The notes beneath the pieces were generated by a model that was given only the letters and a program-made list of their open reading frames with translations, did no database searches and was not told where the DNA came from. A program made the translations under genes and the position numbers. A stretch of DNA of 64,000 nucleotides from Cryobacterium lactosi (GTDB taxonomy: Bacteria; Actinomycetota; Actinomycetes; Actinomycetales; Microbacteriaceae): positions 310,001 through 374,000 of the forward strand of contig NZ_SOHM01000007.1 in NCBI RefSeq assembly GCF_004403945.1, in the 5' to 3' direction. Below are positions 48,191 through 58,188 of the stretch, in pieces; within the stretch, counting starts at the first letter, position 1; each line of letters opens with the position of its first letter.

Positions 48191-48227
48191 CAGAACCGCC
48201 CCCACCGATGCGGTGGGGGCGGTTCTG
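48191..48227. terminator. hairpin terminator after clpX
   Basis: A perfect 17-base inverted repeat CAGAACCGCCCCCACCG and CGGTGGGGGCGGTTCTG around ATG, 22 bases after the clpX stop. No T-tract, in the actinobacterial manner. Confidence 0.75.
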
Positions 48228-48248
48228 ACCGGACAGCGAGCGGGTGGG

Positions 48249-49529
48249 TTACGCGGACTTGTCCTCGCGGCGGGCCTTGTGCAGCACGATGGTGGGAGCC
48301 GCGTTCTCGAGCACCGACTCCCGGGTGACGATGACCCTCGCGACATCCGTGGCTGACGGCACCTCGAACATGATCGGGCCGAGCACCTCCTCCATGATGG
48401 CGCGGAGGCCCCGGGCACCGGTCTTGCGGAGCACGGCGAGGTCGGCGATCGCCTCGAGGGCCGGCTGTTCGAAGTCGAGCTCTACCCCGTCGAGTTCGAA
48501 CATGCGCTGGTACTGGCGCACCAGGGCGTTCTTGGGCACGGTGAGGATCTGCATGAGCGCCACCTGGTCGAGCTGGGTGACCGTGGTCACAACCGGCAGG
48601 CGCCCGATGAACTCCGGGATCAGGCCGAACTTGTGCAGGTCTTCCGGCAGCACCTCGCTGAAGAGGTTGATGTCGTCGCCCTTGCTGTGCAGCGGGGCGC
48701 CGAAGCCGATGCCCTTCTTGCCGGCACGCTGGGAGATGATGTCGTCGAGTCCGGCGAACGCGCCGGCCACGATGAACAGCACGTTCGTGGTGTCGACCTG
48801 GATGAACTCCTGGTGCGGATGCTTGCGCCCGCCCTGCGGCGGAACGGAGGCGACGGTTCCCTCGAGGATCTTCAAGAGGGCCTGCTGCACGCCCTCCCCC
48901 GACACGTCGCGGGTGATCGACGGGTTCTCGGCCTTGCGGGCGATCTTGTCGATCTCGTCGATGTAGATGATGCCGGTCTCGGCACGTTTCACGTCGTAGT
49001 CGGCGGCCTGGATGAGCTTGAGGAGGATGTTCTCCACGTCCTCACCGACGTAGCCGGCCTCGGTGAGTGCCGTCGCATCCGCTACGGCGAACGGCACGTT
49101 GAGCCGCTTCGCCAGGGTCTGCGCGAGATAGGTTTTGCCGCAGCCGGTGGGGCCGATCAGCAGGATGTTGGACTTGGCTATCTCGACGTCGTCGTGGATG
49201 GCGTCGGCGGCGGTGAGGGTGGCGCGGCTGCGCACACGCTTGTAGTGGTTGTAGACGGCAACGGCGAGGGCGCGCTTGGCGGCTTCCTGCCCGATGACGT
49301 ATTCCTCCAGGAATCCGAAGATCTCCCGGGGCTTGGGCAGTTCGAACTCGCTGCCGGCTTCTTCGGCTCCGGCCTCGGCCAGACGTTCCTCGATGATCTC
49401 GTTGCAGAGCTCAACGCATTCATCGCAGATGTACACGCCGGGTCCGGCAATGAGCTGCTGCACCTGCTTCTGGCTCTTTCCACAGAAAGAACACTTCAAC
49501 AGGTCGGCGCTCTCGCCTATTCGGGCCAT
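48249..49529 (-). CDS. clpX: ATP-dependent Clp protease ATP-binding subunit ClpX
   Basis: 426 residues from the ATG at 49529, with GGAGGAGG upstream. Zinc-binding C4 domain Cys13, Cys16, Cys35, Cys38 ([21 protein letters not shown]), Walker A GPTGCGKT near 128, pore loop GYVGED, RKH loop [10 protein letters not shown], and the IGF ClpP-docking motif in [10 protein letters not shown]. It unfolds substrates and feeds them to ClpP1P2. The clpP2-clpX gap is about 158 bases. Confidence 0.96.
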   Translation of the reverse strand: MARIGESADLLKCSFCGKSQKQVQQLIAGPGVYICDECVELCNEIIEERLAEAGAEEAGSEFELPKPREIFGFLEEYVIGQEAAKRALAVAVYNHYKRVRSRATLTAADAIHDDVEIAKSNILLIGPTGCGKTYLAQTLAKRLNVPFAVADATALTEAGYVGEDVENILLKLIQAADYDVKRAETGIIYIDEIDKIARKAENPSITRDVSGEGVQQALLKILEGTVASVPPQGGRKHPHQEFIQVDTTNVLFIVAGAFAGLDDIISQRAGKKGIGFGAPLHSKGDDINLFSEVLPEDLHKFGLIPEFIGRLPVVTTVTQLDQVALMQILTVPKNALVRQYQRMFELDGVELDFEQPALEAIADLAVLRKTGARGLRAIMEEVLGPIMFEVPSATDVARVIVTRESVLENAAPTIVLHKARREDKSA

Positions 49530-49612
49530 CCGTGAGCCTCCTCCATCAGTGACGCTGAATTCGAGCCTAGCTTGTGCGTGTGACAGATTCGTGCACCCGC
49601 GGAACAAAGCGA

Positions 49613-49645
49613 AACGGCGCGCCGCCTCGAGAGCGACGCGCCGTT
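49613..49645. terminator. hairpin between clpP2 and clpX
   Basis: AACGGCGCG and CGCGCCGTT arms with a 15-base loop in the 158-base clpX-clpP2 interval (minus-strand order clpP2 then clpX). It could attenuate readthrough into clpX, so clpX may have its own promoter. Confidence 0.5.
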
Positions 49646-49687
49646 CGGCTAACAAGCTGGCCAGAGGGCCAACTCGGTGGTGGAGTG

Positions 49688-50359
49688 CTACTTGACCAGC
49701 GTGGGAACGTTCTTGCGGCTGGTCAGGATCTGGTCGATCAGGCCGTATTCGAGGGCCTCGGGAGCGCCGAGGATCTTGTCACGGTCGATGTCCTTGTGGA
49801 CCTGCTCCTTGGAGCGGTTGGAGTGGCTCGCGAGGGTCTCTTCGAGCCATTCCCGCATCCGCTGGATCTCGGCTGCCTGGATCTCGATGTCGGACGCCTG
49901 GCCGCCGCCCTGGCCACCGGCGGAGGGCTGGTGGATGAGGATGCGGGCGTTCGGCAGCGCGAGGCGCTTGCCGGGGGTTCCCCCGGCCAGCAGCACCGCC
50001 GCGGCGGAAGCCGCCTGGCCGAGGCAGACCGTCTGGATGTGTGGACGGATGTACTGCATGGTGTCGTAGATCGCCGTCATCGCGGTGAAGGAACCACCGG
50101 GCGAGTTGATGTACATGACGATGTCGCGGTCCGGGTCCTGGCTCTCGAGTACGAGCAGCTGGGCCATCACGTCGTCGGCGGATGCGTCGTCAACCTGCAC
50201 GCCGAGGAAGATGATGCGGTCCTCGAACAGCTTGGCGTAGGGGTCCTGGCGCTTGTAGCCGTAGGCGGTGCGTTCCTCGAAGGTGGGGAGGATGTACCGC
50301 GACTGGGGTGCCTGCGGAGCCATTCCGCCGGCCTGGTGACCAAAGTTAGTGAATTCCAT
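49688..50359 (-). CDS. clpP2: ATP-dependent Clp protease proteolytic subunit ClpP2
   Basis: 223 residues from the ATG at 50359. Serine peptidase with catalytic Ser118 ([11 protein letters not shown]) and His143 ([19 protein letters not shown]). The long N-terminal extension (about 30 residues, [14 protein letters not shown]) before the ClpP body is probably removed on maturation. In actinobacteria ClpP1 and ClpP2 make a mixed 14-mer. Confidence 0.95.
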   Translation of the reverse strand: MEFTNFGHQAGGMAPQAPQSRYILPTFEERTAYGYKRQDPYAKLFEDRIIFLGVQVDDASADDVMAQLLVLESQDPDRDIVMYINSPGGSFTAMTAIYDTMQYIRPHIQTVCLGQAASAAAVLLAGGTPGKRLALPNARILIHQPSAGGQGGGQASDIEIQAAEIQRMREWLEETLASHSNRSKEQVHKDIDRDKILGAPEALEYGLIDQILTSRKNVPTLVK

Positions 50360-50375
50360 GTCGTTTCTGCCCGTC

Positions 50376-50975
50376 CTACTTCTTGTTGACTGAGTCGTCG
50401 GTGCCGCCGCCGCCGACCACATCCGACGCGAATTCGCGCAGGTGGTCGACGAATCCGTAGGCCAGCGCCTCCTGGGCGGTGAACCAGTTGTCGCGGTCGT
50501 TGTCGATGAGGATCTGCTCGACCGACTTGCCGGTCTGCTCGGCGGTGAGTTCGGCCATGCGCTTCTTCATGTCGAGGATGACCTTGGCCTGGGTCTGGAT
50601 GTCGGCGGCCGTGCCACCGAATCCGCCGGACGGCTGGTGCAGCAGCACTCGCGCGTTCGGGGTGATGTAACGCTTGCCCTTGGTTCCGGAGGAGAGCAGG
50701 AACTGGCCCATCGAGGCGGCGAGGCCGATGCCCACCGTGACGACATCGTTCGGCACGAACTTCATCGTGTCGTAAATGGCCATACCCGCGGTGATCGAAC
50801 CACCGGGTGAGTTGATGTAGAGGAAGATGTCCCGCTGCGAGTCCTCTGCGGCCAACAGAAGGATCTTGGCACAGATCTCGTTGGCGTTGTCGTCCCGCAC
50901 TTCTGAGCCGAGCCAGATGATGCGGTCGCTGAGCAGTCGGTCAAAAACTCCGGGTGTAAGTGCCATTTCGGCCAT
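50376..50975 (-). CDS. clpP1: ATP-dependent Clp protease proteolytic subunit ClpP1
   Basis: 199 residues. Catalytic Ser88 ([11 protein letters not shown]) and His113 (LLHQPSGG). [23 protein letters not shown] is the typical opening. GGAG precedes the ATG at 50975. The start of clpP2 is only 16 bases downstream, so both are one operon. A TATAGA box and a ClgR-like motif lie upstream. Confidence 0.95.
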   Translation of the reverse strand: MAEMALTPGVFDRLLSDRIIWLGSEVRDDNANEICAKILLLAAEDSQRDIFLYINSPGGSITAGMAIYDTMKFVPNDVVTVGIGLAASMGQFLLSSGTKGKRYITPNARVLLHQPSGGFGGTAADIQTQAKVILDMKKRMAELTAEQTGKSVEQILIDNDRDNWFTAQEALAYGFVDHLREFASDVVGGGGTDDSVNKK

Positions 50976-51010
50976 GTCGCGCTCCGTTTCGCTTGTCGCT
51001 TCAGAATGAA

Positions 51011-51056
51011 TCTATAGGGTCCAACGCACACAAAAGGCTCTGTTCGCCCTCGGCAG
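51011..51056 (-). promoter_or_regulatory. clpP1 promoter region with a ClgR-like box
   Basis: TATAGA (51016-51011) can be the -10 box. GTTCGCCCTCGGCAG on the plus strand (51042-51056) resembles the actinobacterial ClgR activator site (CGC-N5-GCG type) with one mismatch. ClgR activates clp genes in relatives. Confidence 0.4.
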
Positions 51057-51080
51057 ATTCACACGGTGTGCGGCCACGCA

Positions 51081-51115
51081 AAACGGGCCGGATGTCCAGA
51101 GACATCCGACCCGTT
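51081..51115. terminator. intrinsic terminator after tig
   Basis: On the minus strand AACGGGTCGGATGTC-TCTG-GACATCCGGCCCGTT is followed by TT, giving a stable hairpin with a short T run, 25 bases after the tig stop. It separates tig from clpP1. Confidence 0.8.
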
Positions 51116-51139
51116 AGCCAACGCCATCAGGCGTCGAGG

Positions 51140-52528
51140 TTACTTCTTGGCTGCAGCCTTCTTCTTGGGCTTGGCCTCGGCGGCCGGTGCCTCCTCGACG
51201 GCGTCGTCGGAAGCTGCCTCGTCGGTGGCCTCATCCGCGGCCGGCTCGTCGTCGACGACGGCCGTGAACTCGGACAGGTCGACGGTGGCACCGTTGGAGT
51301 CGGTGACCAGGGCCTTACCCAGGGCGATGGCGAGGGCCTTGTTGCGGGCGACCTCGGCGACCATGGAGGGGATCTGGCCGTTGCCGGACAGGGCCTGAAC
51401 GAACTCGCTCGGGTCCATGCCGTACTGCGACGCACCCTGGATCAGGTACTGGGTGAGCTCGTCCTGGCTGACCTTGACCTTCTCGGCCTCCGCAATGGTG
51501 TCGAGGAGGATCTGCTGGCGGAAGGTCTTCTCGCTGGCTTCGGTGACCTCGGCGCGGTGGGTCTCGTCCTCGAGGCGGTTCTCGCCCTCGAGGTGACGGT
51601 GCACCTCGTCGGCGATGATCGCTTCGGGGATGGGGACCTCGACGGAGGAGAGCAGCTGCTCAATGAGCAGCTCGCGGGCCTGGTTGCCCTGGCCGAAGAC
51701 CTTGGAGCGGCCGACCTGAACCTTGAGGCTCTCGGTGAGCTCCGCGATCGTGTCGAACTCGCTGGCGATCTGAGCGAAGTCGTCGTCGGCGGTGGGAAGC
51801 TCGCGCTCCTTGACGGCGATGACGGTGACGGTGATCTCCGCGGTCTCGCCCTCGTGGTCTCCACCGAGCAGCTTGGAGGCGAAGGTGGTGGTCTCACCGG
51901 CGGTGAGGGATTCGAGGGCCTCGTCGATGCCCTCGATGAGGTCGCCGGAGCCGACCTCGTAAGAGATGCCGCTGGCGTTGTCGACCTCGACACCGTTGAC
52001 GGATGCGACGAGGTCGATCTGGGCGAAGTCGCCGGTGGTGGCGGGACGGTCGACCGTGATCAGCGTGCCGAACCGGCTGCGCAGGGTGTTGAGTTCCTCG
52101 GTGACCTCGTCGTCGGAGATCTCCACGGCGTCAACGGTGAGCTTGAGGCCCTCGTAGGCGGGCAGGTCGATCTCGGGGCGCACGTCGACCTCGATGGCCA
52201 GCAGCAGGTCTCCGGAGAAGTCCTTGTCGCTGGGCCATTCGACGATGTCGGCCTCGGGGCGGCCGAGCGGGCGCAGCTTGTGCTCGTCGACGGCCTTGCG
52301 GTAGAAACCGTCGAGGCTCTCGTTGACGGCGTGCTCCAGCACGGCGGACTTACCGACGCGCTGGTCGATGATGGGCGGCGGAACCTTGCCCTTGCGGAAG
52401 CCGGGGATGTTGATGTCCTCGGCAATGTGCCCGTAGGCGTGGGTGATGCTGGGCTTCAGCTCTTCCGGGGTCACCGAGATGGTGACCTTGGCGCGCGTGG
52501 GGCTCAGCTTTTCTACCGTGGACTTCAC
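51140..52528 (-). CDS. tig: trigger factor (ribosome-associated chaperone, PPIase)
   Basis: 462 residues from a GTG at 52528, preceded by AGGAGA. N-terminal ribosome-binding domain with the loop [13 protein letters not shown] (residues about 44-56), a PPIase domain and the C-terminal chaperone arms, then an Asp/Glu/Ala-rich tail ending in a KKKAAAKK stretch. It meets nascent chains at the exit tunnel. Followed by its own terminator and clpP1. Confidence 0.96.
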   Translation of the reverse strand: MKSTVEKLSPTRAKVTISVTPEELKPSITHAYGHIAEDINIPGFRKGKVPPPIIDQRVGKSAVLEHAVNESLDGFYRKAVDEHKLRPLGRPEADIVEWPSDKDFSGDLLLAIEVDVRPEIDLPAYEGLKLTVDAVEISDDEVTEELNTLRSRFGTLITVDRPATTGDFAQIDLVASVNGVEVDNASGISYEVGSGDLIEGIDEALESLTAGETTTFASKLLGGDHEGETAEITVTVIAVKERELPTADDDFAQIASEFDTIAELTESLKVQVGRSKVFGQGNQARELLIEQLLSSVEVPIPEAIIADEVHRHLEGENRLEDETHRAEVTEASEKTFRQQILLDTIAEAEKVKVSQDELTQYLIQGASQYGMDPSEFVQALSGNGQIPSMVAEVARNKALAIALGKALVTDSNGATVDLSEFTAVVDDEPAADEATDEAASDDAVEEAPAAEAKPKKKAAAKK

Positions 52529-52582
52529 GTTTAAATCTCCTGTGTTCGACAGATTATGTTCGACAGATGTGCAGGGGGGTGA

Positions 52583-52659
52583 TGGTCGGGGCGACAGGAT
52601 TCGAACCTGCGACCTCTCGGTCCCAAACCGAGCGCTCTACCAAGCTGAGCTACGCCCCG
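52583..52659 (-). tRNA. tRNA-Pro (anticodon TGG)
   Basis: Acceptor CGGGGCG/CGCCCCG, anticodon stem CTCGG/CCGAG with loop TTTGGGA giving TGG, T arm with GGTTCGAATCC, and an encoded CCA. Upstream of tig, 54 bases away, on the same strand. Confidence 0.96.
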
Positions 52660-52875
52660 GGATTCATCTCACCCGTTGGGGCCACCAACTCGGCGCGCAG
52701 ACTCACGCGACAGGCGGATTGACCTCCGTCAGTCTAGTGCACGAGCCGAAGCCCGGGGCATCCCTGGGGGTATTCCGGGCGCGTTCCGGGCCATCTGTGG
52801 GGCACTCGGGGGCACCGGGGGAAAACGCGCACCGAAACCTGTACTACGATATTCGAGTGCCACACACCGGCACAT

Positions 52876-52949
52876 GGGGATGTAGCTCAATGGTAGAGCC
52901 TCAGTTTTCCAAACTGATGGCGCGGGTTCGATTCCCGTCATCCCCTCCA
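52876..52949 (+). tRNA. tRNA-Gly (anticodon TCC)
   Basis: Acceptor GGGGATG/CATCCCC, D arm GTAGCTCAATGGTAGAGC, anticodon stem TCAGT/ACTGA with loop TTTCCAA (anticodon TCC), T arm GGGTTCGATTCCC and encoded CCA. Its last 12 bases overlap the 3' end of the opposing short-chain dehydrogenase gene. Confidence 0.96.
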
Positions 52950-53921
52950 AGAATCGTTGCGACTGCGCCCCGTGAAGTCGTAGTTGACGCCGGTCAGGCG
53001 TTCGCTCTGGGCCCAGAGCCGGAGCGCGTCGCCGGAATTCTCGGCGCGCTTGGAGCGTGTCACCGGGACCGGATGCCCGTGCTGCTGCCCGAACCCCTCC
53101 GGCCCTACGAACGAGTTGCCGGCCAAATCGGGCACGGTCGCGGCGAAGAGGGTGGGCAACGCGCCCCACCCGGCCGGCTGGGCCAACTCGCGAATGAGGG
53201 CCGCCGTCAACCGGCTGCGCCTGGTGGTGGCCTTCGAGCCGCGCATGGTCGGGCCCACGGTCTGCAGGTTGGTCAACGCGAAACCCGGATGCGCCGCCAT
53301 CGCCCGCAACGACAGCTTCGCCGCCGTCGCCTTGCGCTGCAGCTCGCTGGTGAACAGAAGGTTGGCCAGCTTGCTCTGCCCGTACGCCGGCCACGGTCGG
53401 TAACGCCGGGCTCCCATCAGGTCGTCGAAGTTCATCTTGCCGATCCGGTGCACGGTGGACGAGAGCGTGACCACGCGCGCATCCGGGGCGGCCAGAAGCA
53501 GCGGCAGCAACCGGCCAGTGAGTGCGAAGTGGCCCAGGTGGTTGGTGCCGAACTGCATCTCGAACCCGTCGGCCGTCTGCCGCTGGGGCAGGTTCATCAC
53601 GCCGGCGTTGTTCACCAGCAGGTCGAGGCGACCGGTCGCGGCGGTGAACTCGTCGGCGAAGGCAGCGATCGAGGCCAGGCTGGCGAGGTCGAGTACCCGC
53701 ACCGTGAGGACCGCGTCCGGCAGGCCAGCCCGCATCCGTTCCACTGCCGCCGCTCCCCTGGCGGCGTCCCGCACGGCCAGGGTCACGGAGGCCCCATGCG
53801 CGGCCAATTGCGTCGCGGTCACGAAGCCCAACCCCGAGTTGGCGCCGGTCACCACGGCAGTCGTGCCGGTGAGGTCGGGGATCTCCTCTTCGGTCCAGCC
53901 GAACCCGAGTTTCGGTTCCAC
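52938..53921 (-). CDS. short-chain dehydrogenase/reductase (SDR)
   Basis: 327 residues from a GTG at 53921, 3 bases after the ldh stop. Cofactor motif [16 protein letters not shown] near residue 20, NNAG in [13 protein letters not shown], catalytic Tyr-x-x-x-Lys in YGQSK. Similar to oxidoreductases of the retinol-dehydrogenase type. The substrate is unknown. The last codons run into the tRNA-Gly gene on the opposite strand. Confidence 0.88.
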   Translation of the reverse strand: MEPKLGFGWTEEEIPDLTGTTAVVTGANSGLGFVTATQLAAHGASVTLAVRDAARGAAAVERMRAGLPDAVLTVRVLDLASLASIAAFADEFTAATGRLDLLVNNAGVMNLPQRQTADGFEMQFGTNHLGHFALTGRLLPLLLAAPDARVVTLSSTVHRIGKMNFDDLMGARRYRPWPAYGQSKLANLLFTSELQRKATAAKLSLRAMAAHPGFALTNLQTVGPTMRGSKATTRRSRLTAALIRELAQPAGWGALPTLFAATVPDLAGNSFVGPEGFGQQHGHPVPVTRSKRAENSGDALRLWAQSERLTGVNYDFTGRSRNDSWRG

Positions 53922-53924
53922 GGC

Positions 53925-54926
53925 TCAGGCCAGGCCGAGGGTGTCCAGCGAGGCGCGCAGGGTCGCGGCGGAGTGTTCGAAGAGGGCCTGCTCCTTGGCC
54001 GAGAACGGCACGTCGATGACGCGGGCGATGCCGCCGGCGTCGATGACGCTGGGCACCGACAGGGCCACCCCGCTCACGCCGCGGTAGTCGGTGAGCACCG
54101 AACTGACCGGCAGGATGGCGCCCTCGTCGCGCAGTACAGCCTCCACGATCCGGGCACCGGACAGTCCGATCGCGTAGTTGGTGGCGCCCTTGCCCTCGAT
54201 CACCTTGTAGGCGGCGTTCTTGACCTCCTCGGCGATGGACTCGAATTCGGCCTCGGAGAACGGCACCGACCCGAGCGAGGCCGTGCCGCCGGAGCGGGCG
54301 GCTCCGGGCTCGCTGCGCGCGAGCATCCAGTCGGCCAGTGAGATCGGGCCGATCCGCGCCTGCGACCAGAGCGGGAACTCGGAGTCGCCGTGCTCGCCGA
54401 CGATCAGGGCGTGCACATTGCTGATCGCCACCCCGACACGTTCCGAGAGCATCCAGCGCAGCCGGGAGGAGTCCAGCACGGTACCGGAGCCGAACACTCG
54501 CGCCGGCGGCAGGCCGCTGAACTGCTGGGCTGCGACGGCGAGCACGTCGACGGGGTTGGTGACCAGCACGAAGATGGCGTCCGGGGCCCGCTCGACGAGC
54601 TTGGGCATCAGGTCGCGAAGGATCTCCACGTTCACGCCGGCCATCTCGAGGCGGGACTGGCCGGGGTGCTGCCGGGCTCCGGCGGTGATCACGACCACGT
54701 TGGCGCCACTGACCACGTCGAGATCGTCGCCGCCGGTGACCCTGGAGGCACCGGTGAACTGGGTGCCGTGGGCGAGGTCGAGCACCTCGGCGGCCACCTT
54801 GGCGGAATTGATGTCGTACAGGGCCACCTCACGGGCGGATTCCCGGATCAGGGCCGCATAGGCCAGGGAGGTTCCGACGGCACCGGCACCGACGATGGCC
54901 AGTTTGGAGTTCTCAATCACGCTCAT
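53925..54926 (-). CDS. ldh: L-lactate dehydrogenase
   Basis: 333 residues from the ATG at 54926, after GGAGGA. NAD-binding GAGAVGTSLAYA (13-24), AGARQHPGQSRLEM (the substrate-contacting arginine loop with Gln, which favours pyruvate over oxaloacetate), and the active-site histidine in GEHGDSEFPLWS (near 179). Cytoplasmic, interconverts pyruvate and lactate. Coupled to the SDR gene downstream. Confidence 0.93.
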   Translation of the reverse strand: MSVIENSKLAIVGAGAVGTSLAYAALIRESAREVALYDINSAKVAAEVLDLAHGTQFTGASRVTGGDDLDVVSGANVVVITAGARQHPGQSRLEMAGVNVEILRDLMPKLVERAPDAIFVLVTNPVDVLAVAAQQFSGLPPARVFGSGTVLDSSRLRWMLSERVGVAISNVHALIVGEHGDSEFPLWSQARIGPISLADWMLARSEPGAARSGGTASLGSVPFSEAEFESIAEEVKNAAYKVIEGKGATNYAIGLSGARIVEAVLRDEGAILPVSSVLTDYRGVSGVALSVPSVIDAGGIARVIDVPFSAKEQALFEHSAATLRASLDTLGLA

Positions 54927-54998
54927 GGTCCCAGTGTCCTCCATCGAGCCCGCACCCCGGCACTGTGCGGCGTGGCGGATGCGGGCCACTATGGCTGC

Positions 54999-55712
54999 AT
55001 GTCCGACGAGGAGCCGGCGCCGACAGCGCCGGGACCCGAGGTTCCCCCTTCGGTGCGCGCCCAGTTGCTCGCCACCGAGCACTGGAGCCTGCTGGCCTCC
55101 CGTAGCACCACCCAGGGCGAGGTCCTCACCCGCATCAGCATGTTCCTCTGCCTGGTATCGGCCGGCCTGGTGAGCCTGGCATTGGCCGGCCAGGCCACCG
55201 ATTTCGACGAAGGATTCCCCGGATTCGCGCTCACGGTGCTGAGCATCATCCTGCTGGTGGGCGTCCTCACCCAGGTGCGGGTGACCAACGTGAGCATGGA
55301 GGACCTGGCCTATGTGCTGGCGATGAACCGGTTGAGAGCGGCGTACGTCGACCTCGACCCGGGGGTAGCGGCCTACCTGATGGCGTCCCGATTCGACGAC
55401 ATGCGCGGCGCCCAGACCACCTACTACTTCCTGGGCGGCCGGCCGCGGAACCTCAGCCAGATCCTGGGCAGCAGCATGGTGTTCATCATCGCGGTCAACG
55501 CCACCCTGCTCGGCTTGCTGTTGGCCGGCAGCACCCTCGGGCTGGGCCTGCCGCTGGTGATCAGCGTTGCGGCCTCCGTCGTCGGCAGCTTGTGCTTCCT
55601 GGTCGGCTCGGTCGCGGTGGGCGGCAGTCGGTACCTGGGGCTCTGGCGGCGCTACACACCCCTGTTCCCCTCTCCCCCGGCCGACGCACCAGCCGCGGCA
55701 CCGCCCGAATGA
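54999..55712 (+). CDS. multi-pass membrane protein, unknown function
   Basis: 237 residues from the ATG at 54999. Pro-rich N terminus, then four transmembrane helices (about 48-68, 77-95, 153-175, 180-203) and a Pro-rich tail. The only strong hint is the middle LAYVLAMNRLRAAYVDLDPGVAAYLMASRFDDM segment, which looks like a conserved soluble helix pair of an unknown family. CACTAT lies 6 bases upstream of the ATG. Divergent from ldh. Confidence 0.7.
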   Translation: MSDEEPAPTAPGPEVPPSVRAQLLATEHWSLLASRSTTQGEVLTRISMFLCLVSAGLVSLALAGQATDFDEGFPGFALTVLSIILLVGVLTQVRVTNVSMEDLAYVLAMNRLRAAYVDLDPGVAAYLMASRFDDMRGAQTTYYFLGGRPRNLSQILGSSMVFIIAVNATLLGLLLAGSTLGLGLPLVISVAASVVGSLCFLVGSVAVGGSRYLGLWRRYTPLFPSPPADAPAAAPPE

Positions 55713-55728
55713 GCCACGGGCGGGGCCG

Positions 55729-56403
55729 CTAGCCCTGCAGAAAGGCCAGAACCGCGAGCACCCGGCGGTGGTCGGACCCAGTGTCGTCGAGGCCGAGTTT
55801 GACGAAGATCGCGGTCACATTCTTTTCCACGGCCCCCACCCCGATGACGAGCCGTTCGGCGATGCCCACGTTGGTGCGGCCCTCCGCCATCAGCCCGAGC
55901 ACGTCGCGCTCCCGCGGGGTGAGCGCCGCGAGCGGGTTGGTGCGCCGGGCCAGCAGTTCCCGCACCACCTGGGGGTCGAGCACCGTGCCGCCGGCGCTGA
56001 CCCGGGCGACGGCGTCCTGCAACTCGTCGAGGGAGGCCACCCGATCCTTGAGCAAGTAACCCAGGCCGCCCTCGCCGGACGCGAGCAACTCCTGCACGTA
56101 GGTGCCCTCGACGTACTGGCTGAGCAGCAGGATGCCGATGCCCGGCAGCCGGCGGCGCAGTTCGATGGCGGCGCGCACACCCTCGTCGCGGAAAGTGGGG
56201 GGCATCCGCACGTCGAGCACCGCGAGGTCGGGCCGGAGGAGCTCCACCTCGGCGAGCAGTGTGTGCGCGTCGCCGTAGGCGGCGACGGTCTCGAAGCCCG
56301 CCTCGGCGAACAGTCGCACCAGGCCCTCACGCAGCAGCACCGAGTCCTCCGCAAGCACCAGTCGCAGGGGGACGTTCGGGTTGGGGCGCTCGAGTGTGCT
56401 CAC
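55729..56403 (-). CDS. NarL/FixJ family response regulator
   Basis: 224 residues from a GTG at 56403. Receiver domain with the phosphorylated Asp64 (AVLDVRMPP) and the LuxR-type DNA-binding domain LTPRERDVLGLMAEGRTNVGIAERLVIGVGAVEKNV. It starts 20 bases after the histidine-kinase stop, so it is the kinase's partner. Targets unknown. Confidence 0.92.
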   Translation of the reverse strand: MSTLERPNPNVPLRLVLAEDSVLLREGLVRLFAEAGFETVAAYGDAHTLLAEVELLRPDLAVLDVRMPPTFRDEGVRAAIELRRRLPGIGILLLSQYVEGTYVQELLASGEGGLGYLLKDRVASLDELQDAVARVSAGGTVLDPQVVRELLARRTNPLAALTPRERDVLGLMAEGRTNVGIAERLVIGVGAVEKNVTAIFVKLGLDDTGSDHRRVLAVLAFLQG

Positions 56404-56423
56404 CCGTTCAGGATAGGTCCCGA

Positions 56424-58043
56424 TCACACCGGAGCCACCGAGCTGCCTGCCACAGAACTGCCCAGGACGGTCACGACCGGGATGTGGGCGCCGATGGCCG
56501 TCGGGCCGCCCGCCGGGCTCCGCACCGACAGGATGCCGCGCAGGCCGCGCAGGCGTTCGTCGAGGCCGGCCAGGCCGTGGCCGTCTCGCAGCACGGCGCC
56601 GCCGTGGCCGTTGTCGATCACCCACAGGTCGAGCCAGGTGGAGTCGTCCTCCGGCACCCGGCGGAGTTCCAGGTGCAGCCGGATGCCGGTGGCGCCGGCG
56701 TGCTTGGCCACGTTGGTGAGCAGTTCGGCGGCGATGAAATAGGCGCTGCGCTCGATCTCCGAGGGCAGCCGGAGGTCGCGGTCCACCTGCAGTTCACGCT
56801 GCACTGGCACGGTGCTTCTGGCCGCGAGCGACTCGAGGGCCGCGATGAGGCCTCGGTCCTGCAGGATCGGCGGCACCAGCCCACGGGACAGCGCCCGCAG
56901 CTCCTCGAGGGTGTCACGGGCCTGCTCGCGGGCTTCACCGAGCAGCCGGCGGGCGGCATCCGGGTCGTCATCGAGCCGGCGTTCGGCGCTGGCGAGGTCC
57001 ATCTGCAGTCGCACGAGGCGCTGCTGCGGGCCGTCGTGGATGTCGCGTTCGAGCCGGCGCAAGGACTGGTCCTCGGCCGACACCGCGGCGCCGCGGGATG
57101 CGCTGAGGTCGGCGACCTCGCGCTGCAGGGCCTCGGACGACCACGCGCCCAGCATCACGACGGCGATGCCGTGGTGCATCATGACCAGCGCCCGGGTGAG
57201 GAACGGGAGGGTGAGCAGGAAGGCGAGGCCGAGTGCGGCGTTCACGATGTTCTCGGCGACCAGGTTCTGGGTGCTGCCCGGACCGTAGGCGCCGGTCCAC
57301 AGCCCGAAGAGCCCCACGGAGCCGCTGTCGGCCGGCAGAGTCCAGCTCCATAGCCAGTAGGTGAGCCCGCCGAGCGCGCCGGACACCCAGACGATGGTGA
57401 GCGACCAGGACACGAGGCCGACGATGAAGTTCACGACCATCCCGTGGAGCAGGTAGAGCCAGTAGTGCCCGGACACCAGCGGGCCGAGGATGGCGCGCAG
57501 CGGGGTGGCCGGCTCGCCCCGCGGAGTCCACTGCGGCGCGGTGATGCGGGGCCGGCCCGCCCAGTTCAGCCGGGTGAGCTCGACGACCCCGAAGCCGCGC
57601 GCGGCGTATAGGGCGGCCACCACGATGAACAGGCCCACAAACAGGGCGACCAGGCTCAGACCGGTGGAGAAGAGGGTCACGAGGACCGAGAAGGCGACGA
57701 CGATAACGGGCAGGGTCGGCAGCAGGAAGCCCAGTTCCCGCGGTGTTCTCGACCAGAGGCCGAGGTACCCGCGCCCTGCGCCCGACAGGCTGTCAGATCC
57801 GTCCCCGGGCGCTCTGCTGGTGGGGCTGCCGGAGGTCAGGCCGGACGGCGCACTGTTGGACTGCCCCGTCGGAGTGCCGGTCGGAGTGGTGGATGGTTCG
57901 CTGGCGGGCTGCACGAAGCCCAGCGTGGCAGAGTTCAGGCGTTCGGTGTTGCCATCGGAGGTGCTGTCGGTGATGCTGTCGGGGGTGTCACCGGGGCCGG
58001 GACCGGCTGGGCTGTCGGCGGAGTTGAGGGTGTCGTTCGTCAT
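56424..58043 (-). CDS. sensor histidine kinase (HisKA_3 type)
   Basis: 539 residues. The first 90 are a Ser/Thr/Pro/Gly-rich disordered region (SEPSTTPTGTPTGQSN), then four to five transmembrane helices (about 110-310), then the dimerisation domain with His336 in ERDIHDGPQQRL and the ATPase core (AAELLTNVAKHAGA, HGLAGLDERLRGL). The disordered N-terminal extension is unusual. CACGCT 6 bases before the ATG is a possible leaderless start. Confidence 0.92.
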   Translation of the reverse strand: MTNDTLNSADSPAGPGPGDTPDSITDSTSDGNTERLNSATLGFVQPASEPSTTPTGTPTGQSNSAPSGLTSGSPTSRAPGDGSDSLSGAGRGYLGLWSRTPRELGFLLPTLPVIVVAFSVLVTLFSTGLSLVALFVGLFIVVAALYAARGFGVVELTRLNWAGRPRITAPQWTPRGEPATPLRAILGPLVSGHYWLYLLHGMVVNFIVGLVSWSLTIVWVSGALGGLTYWLWSWTLPADSGSVGLFGLWTGAYGPGSTQNLVAENIVNAALGLAFLLTLPFLTRALVMMHHGIAVVMLGAWSSEALQREVADLSASRGAAVSAEDQSLRRLERDIHDGPQQRLVRLQMDLASAERRLDDDPDAARRLLGEAREQARDTLEELRALSRGLVPPILQDRGLIAALESLAARSTVPVQRELQVDRDLRLPSEIERSAYFIAAELLTNVAKHAGATGIRLHLELRRVPEDDSTWLDLWVIDNGHGGAVLRDGHGLAGLDERLRGLRGILSVRSPAGGPTAIGAHIPVVTVLGSSVAGSSVAPV

Positions 58044-58138
58044 GGTTCCAGCGTGCCCGGCGACGCAGACGGCGCCTATCCCCCCAGCCGCCGGATCGGG
58101 TTGGGGGTTATCCCCCGCAGGCGCGTCACGCGTACGTC

Positions 58139-58164
58139 GCGGGGTCTCGACAGGCTCGACCAGC
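58139..58164. repeat. dispersed repeat unit with core TCGACAGGCTC
   Basis: GGTCTCGACAGGCTCGACC in the gap between the amidohydrolase and kinase genes. It shares the 11-base core with the repeat inside the glycosylase gene at 61021. Similar short repeats are scattered in other actinobacterial genomes as far as I recall. Confidence 0.55.
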
Positions 58165-58188
58165 GCACCGGGGCCACCCGGGCGTGAC

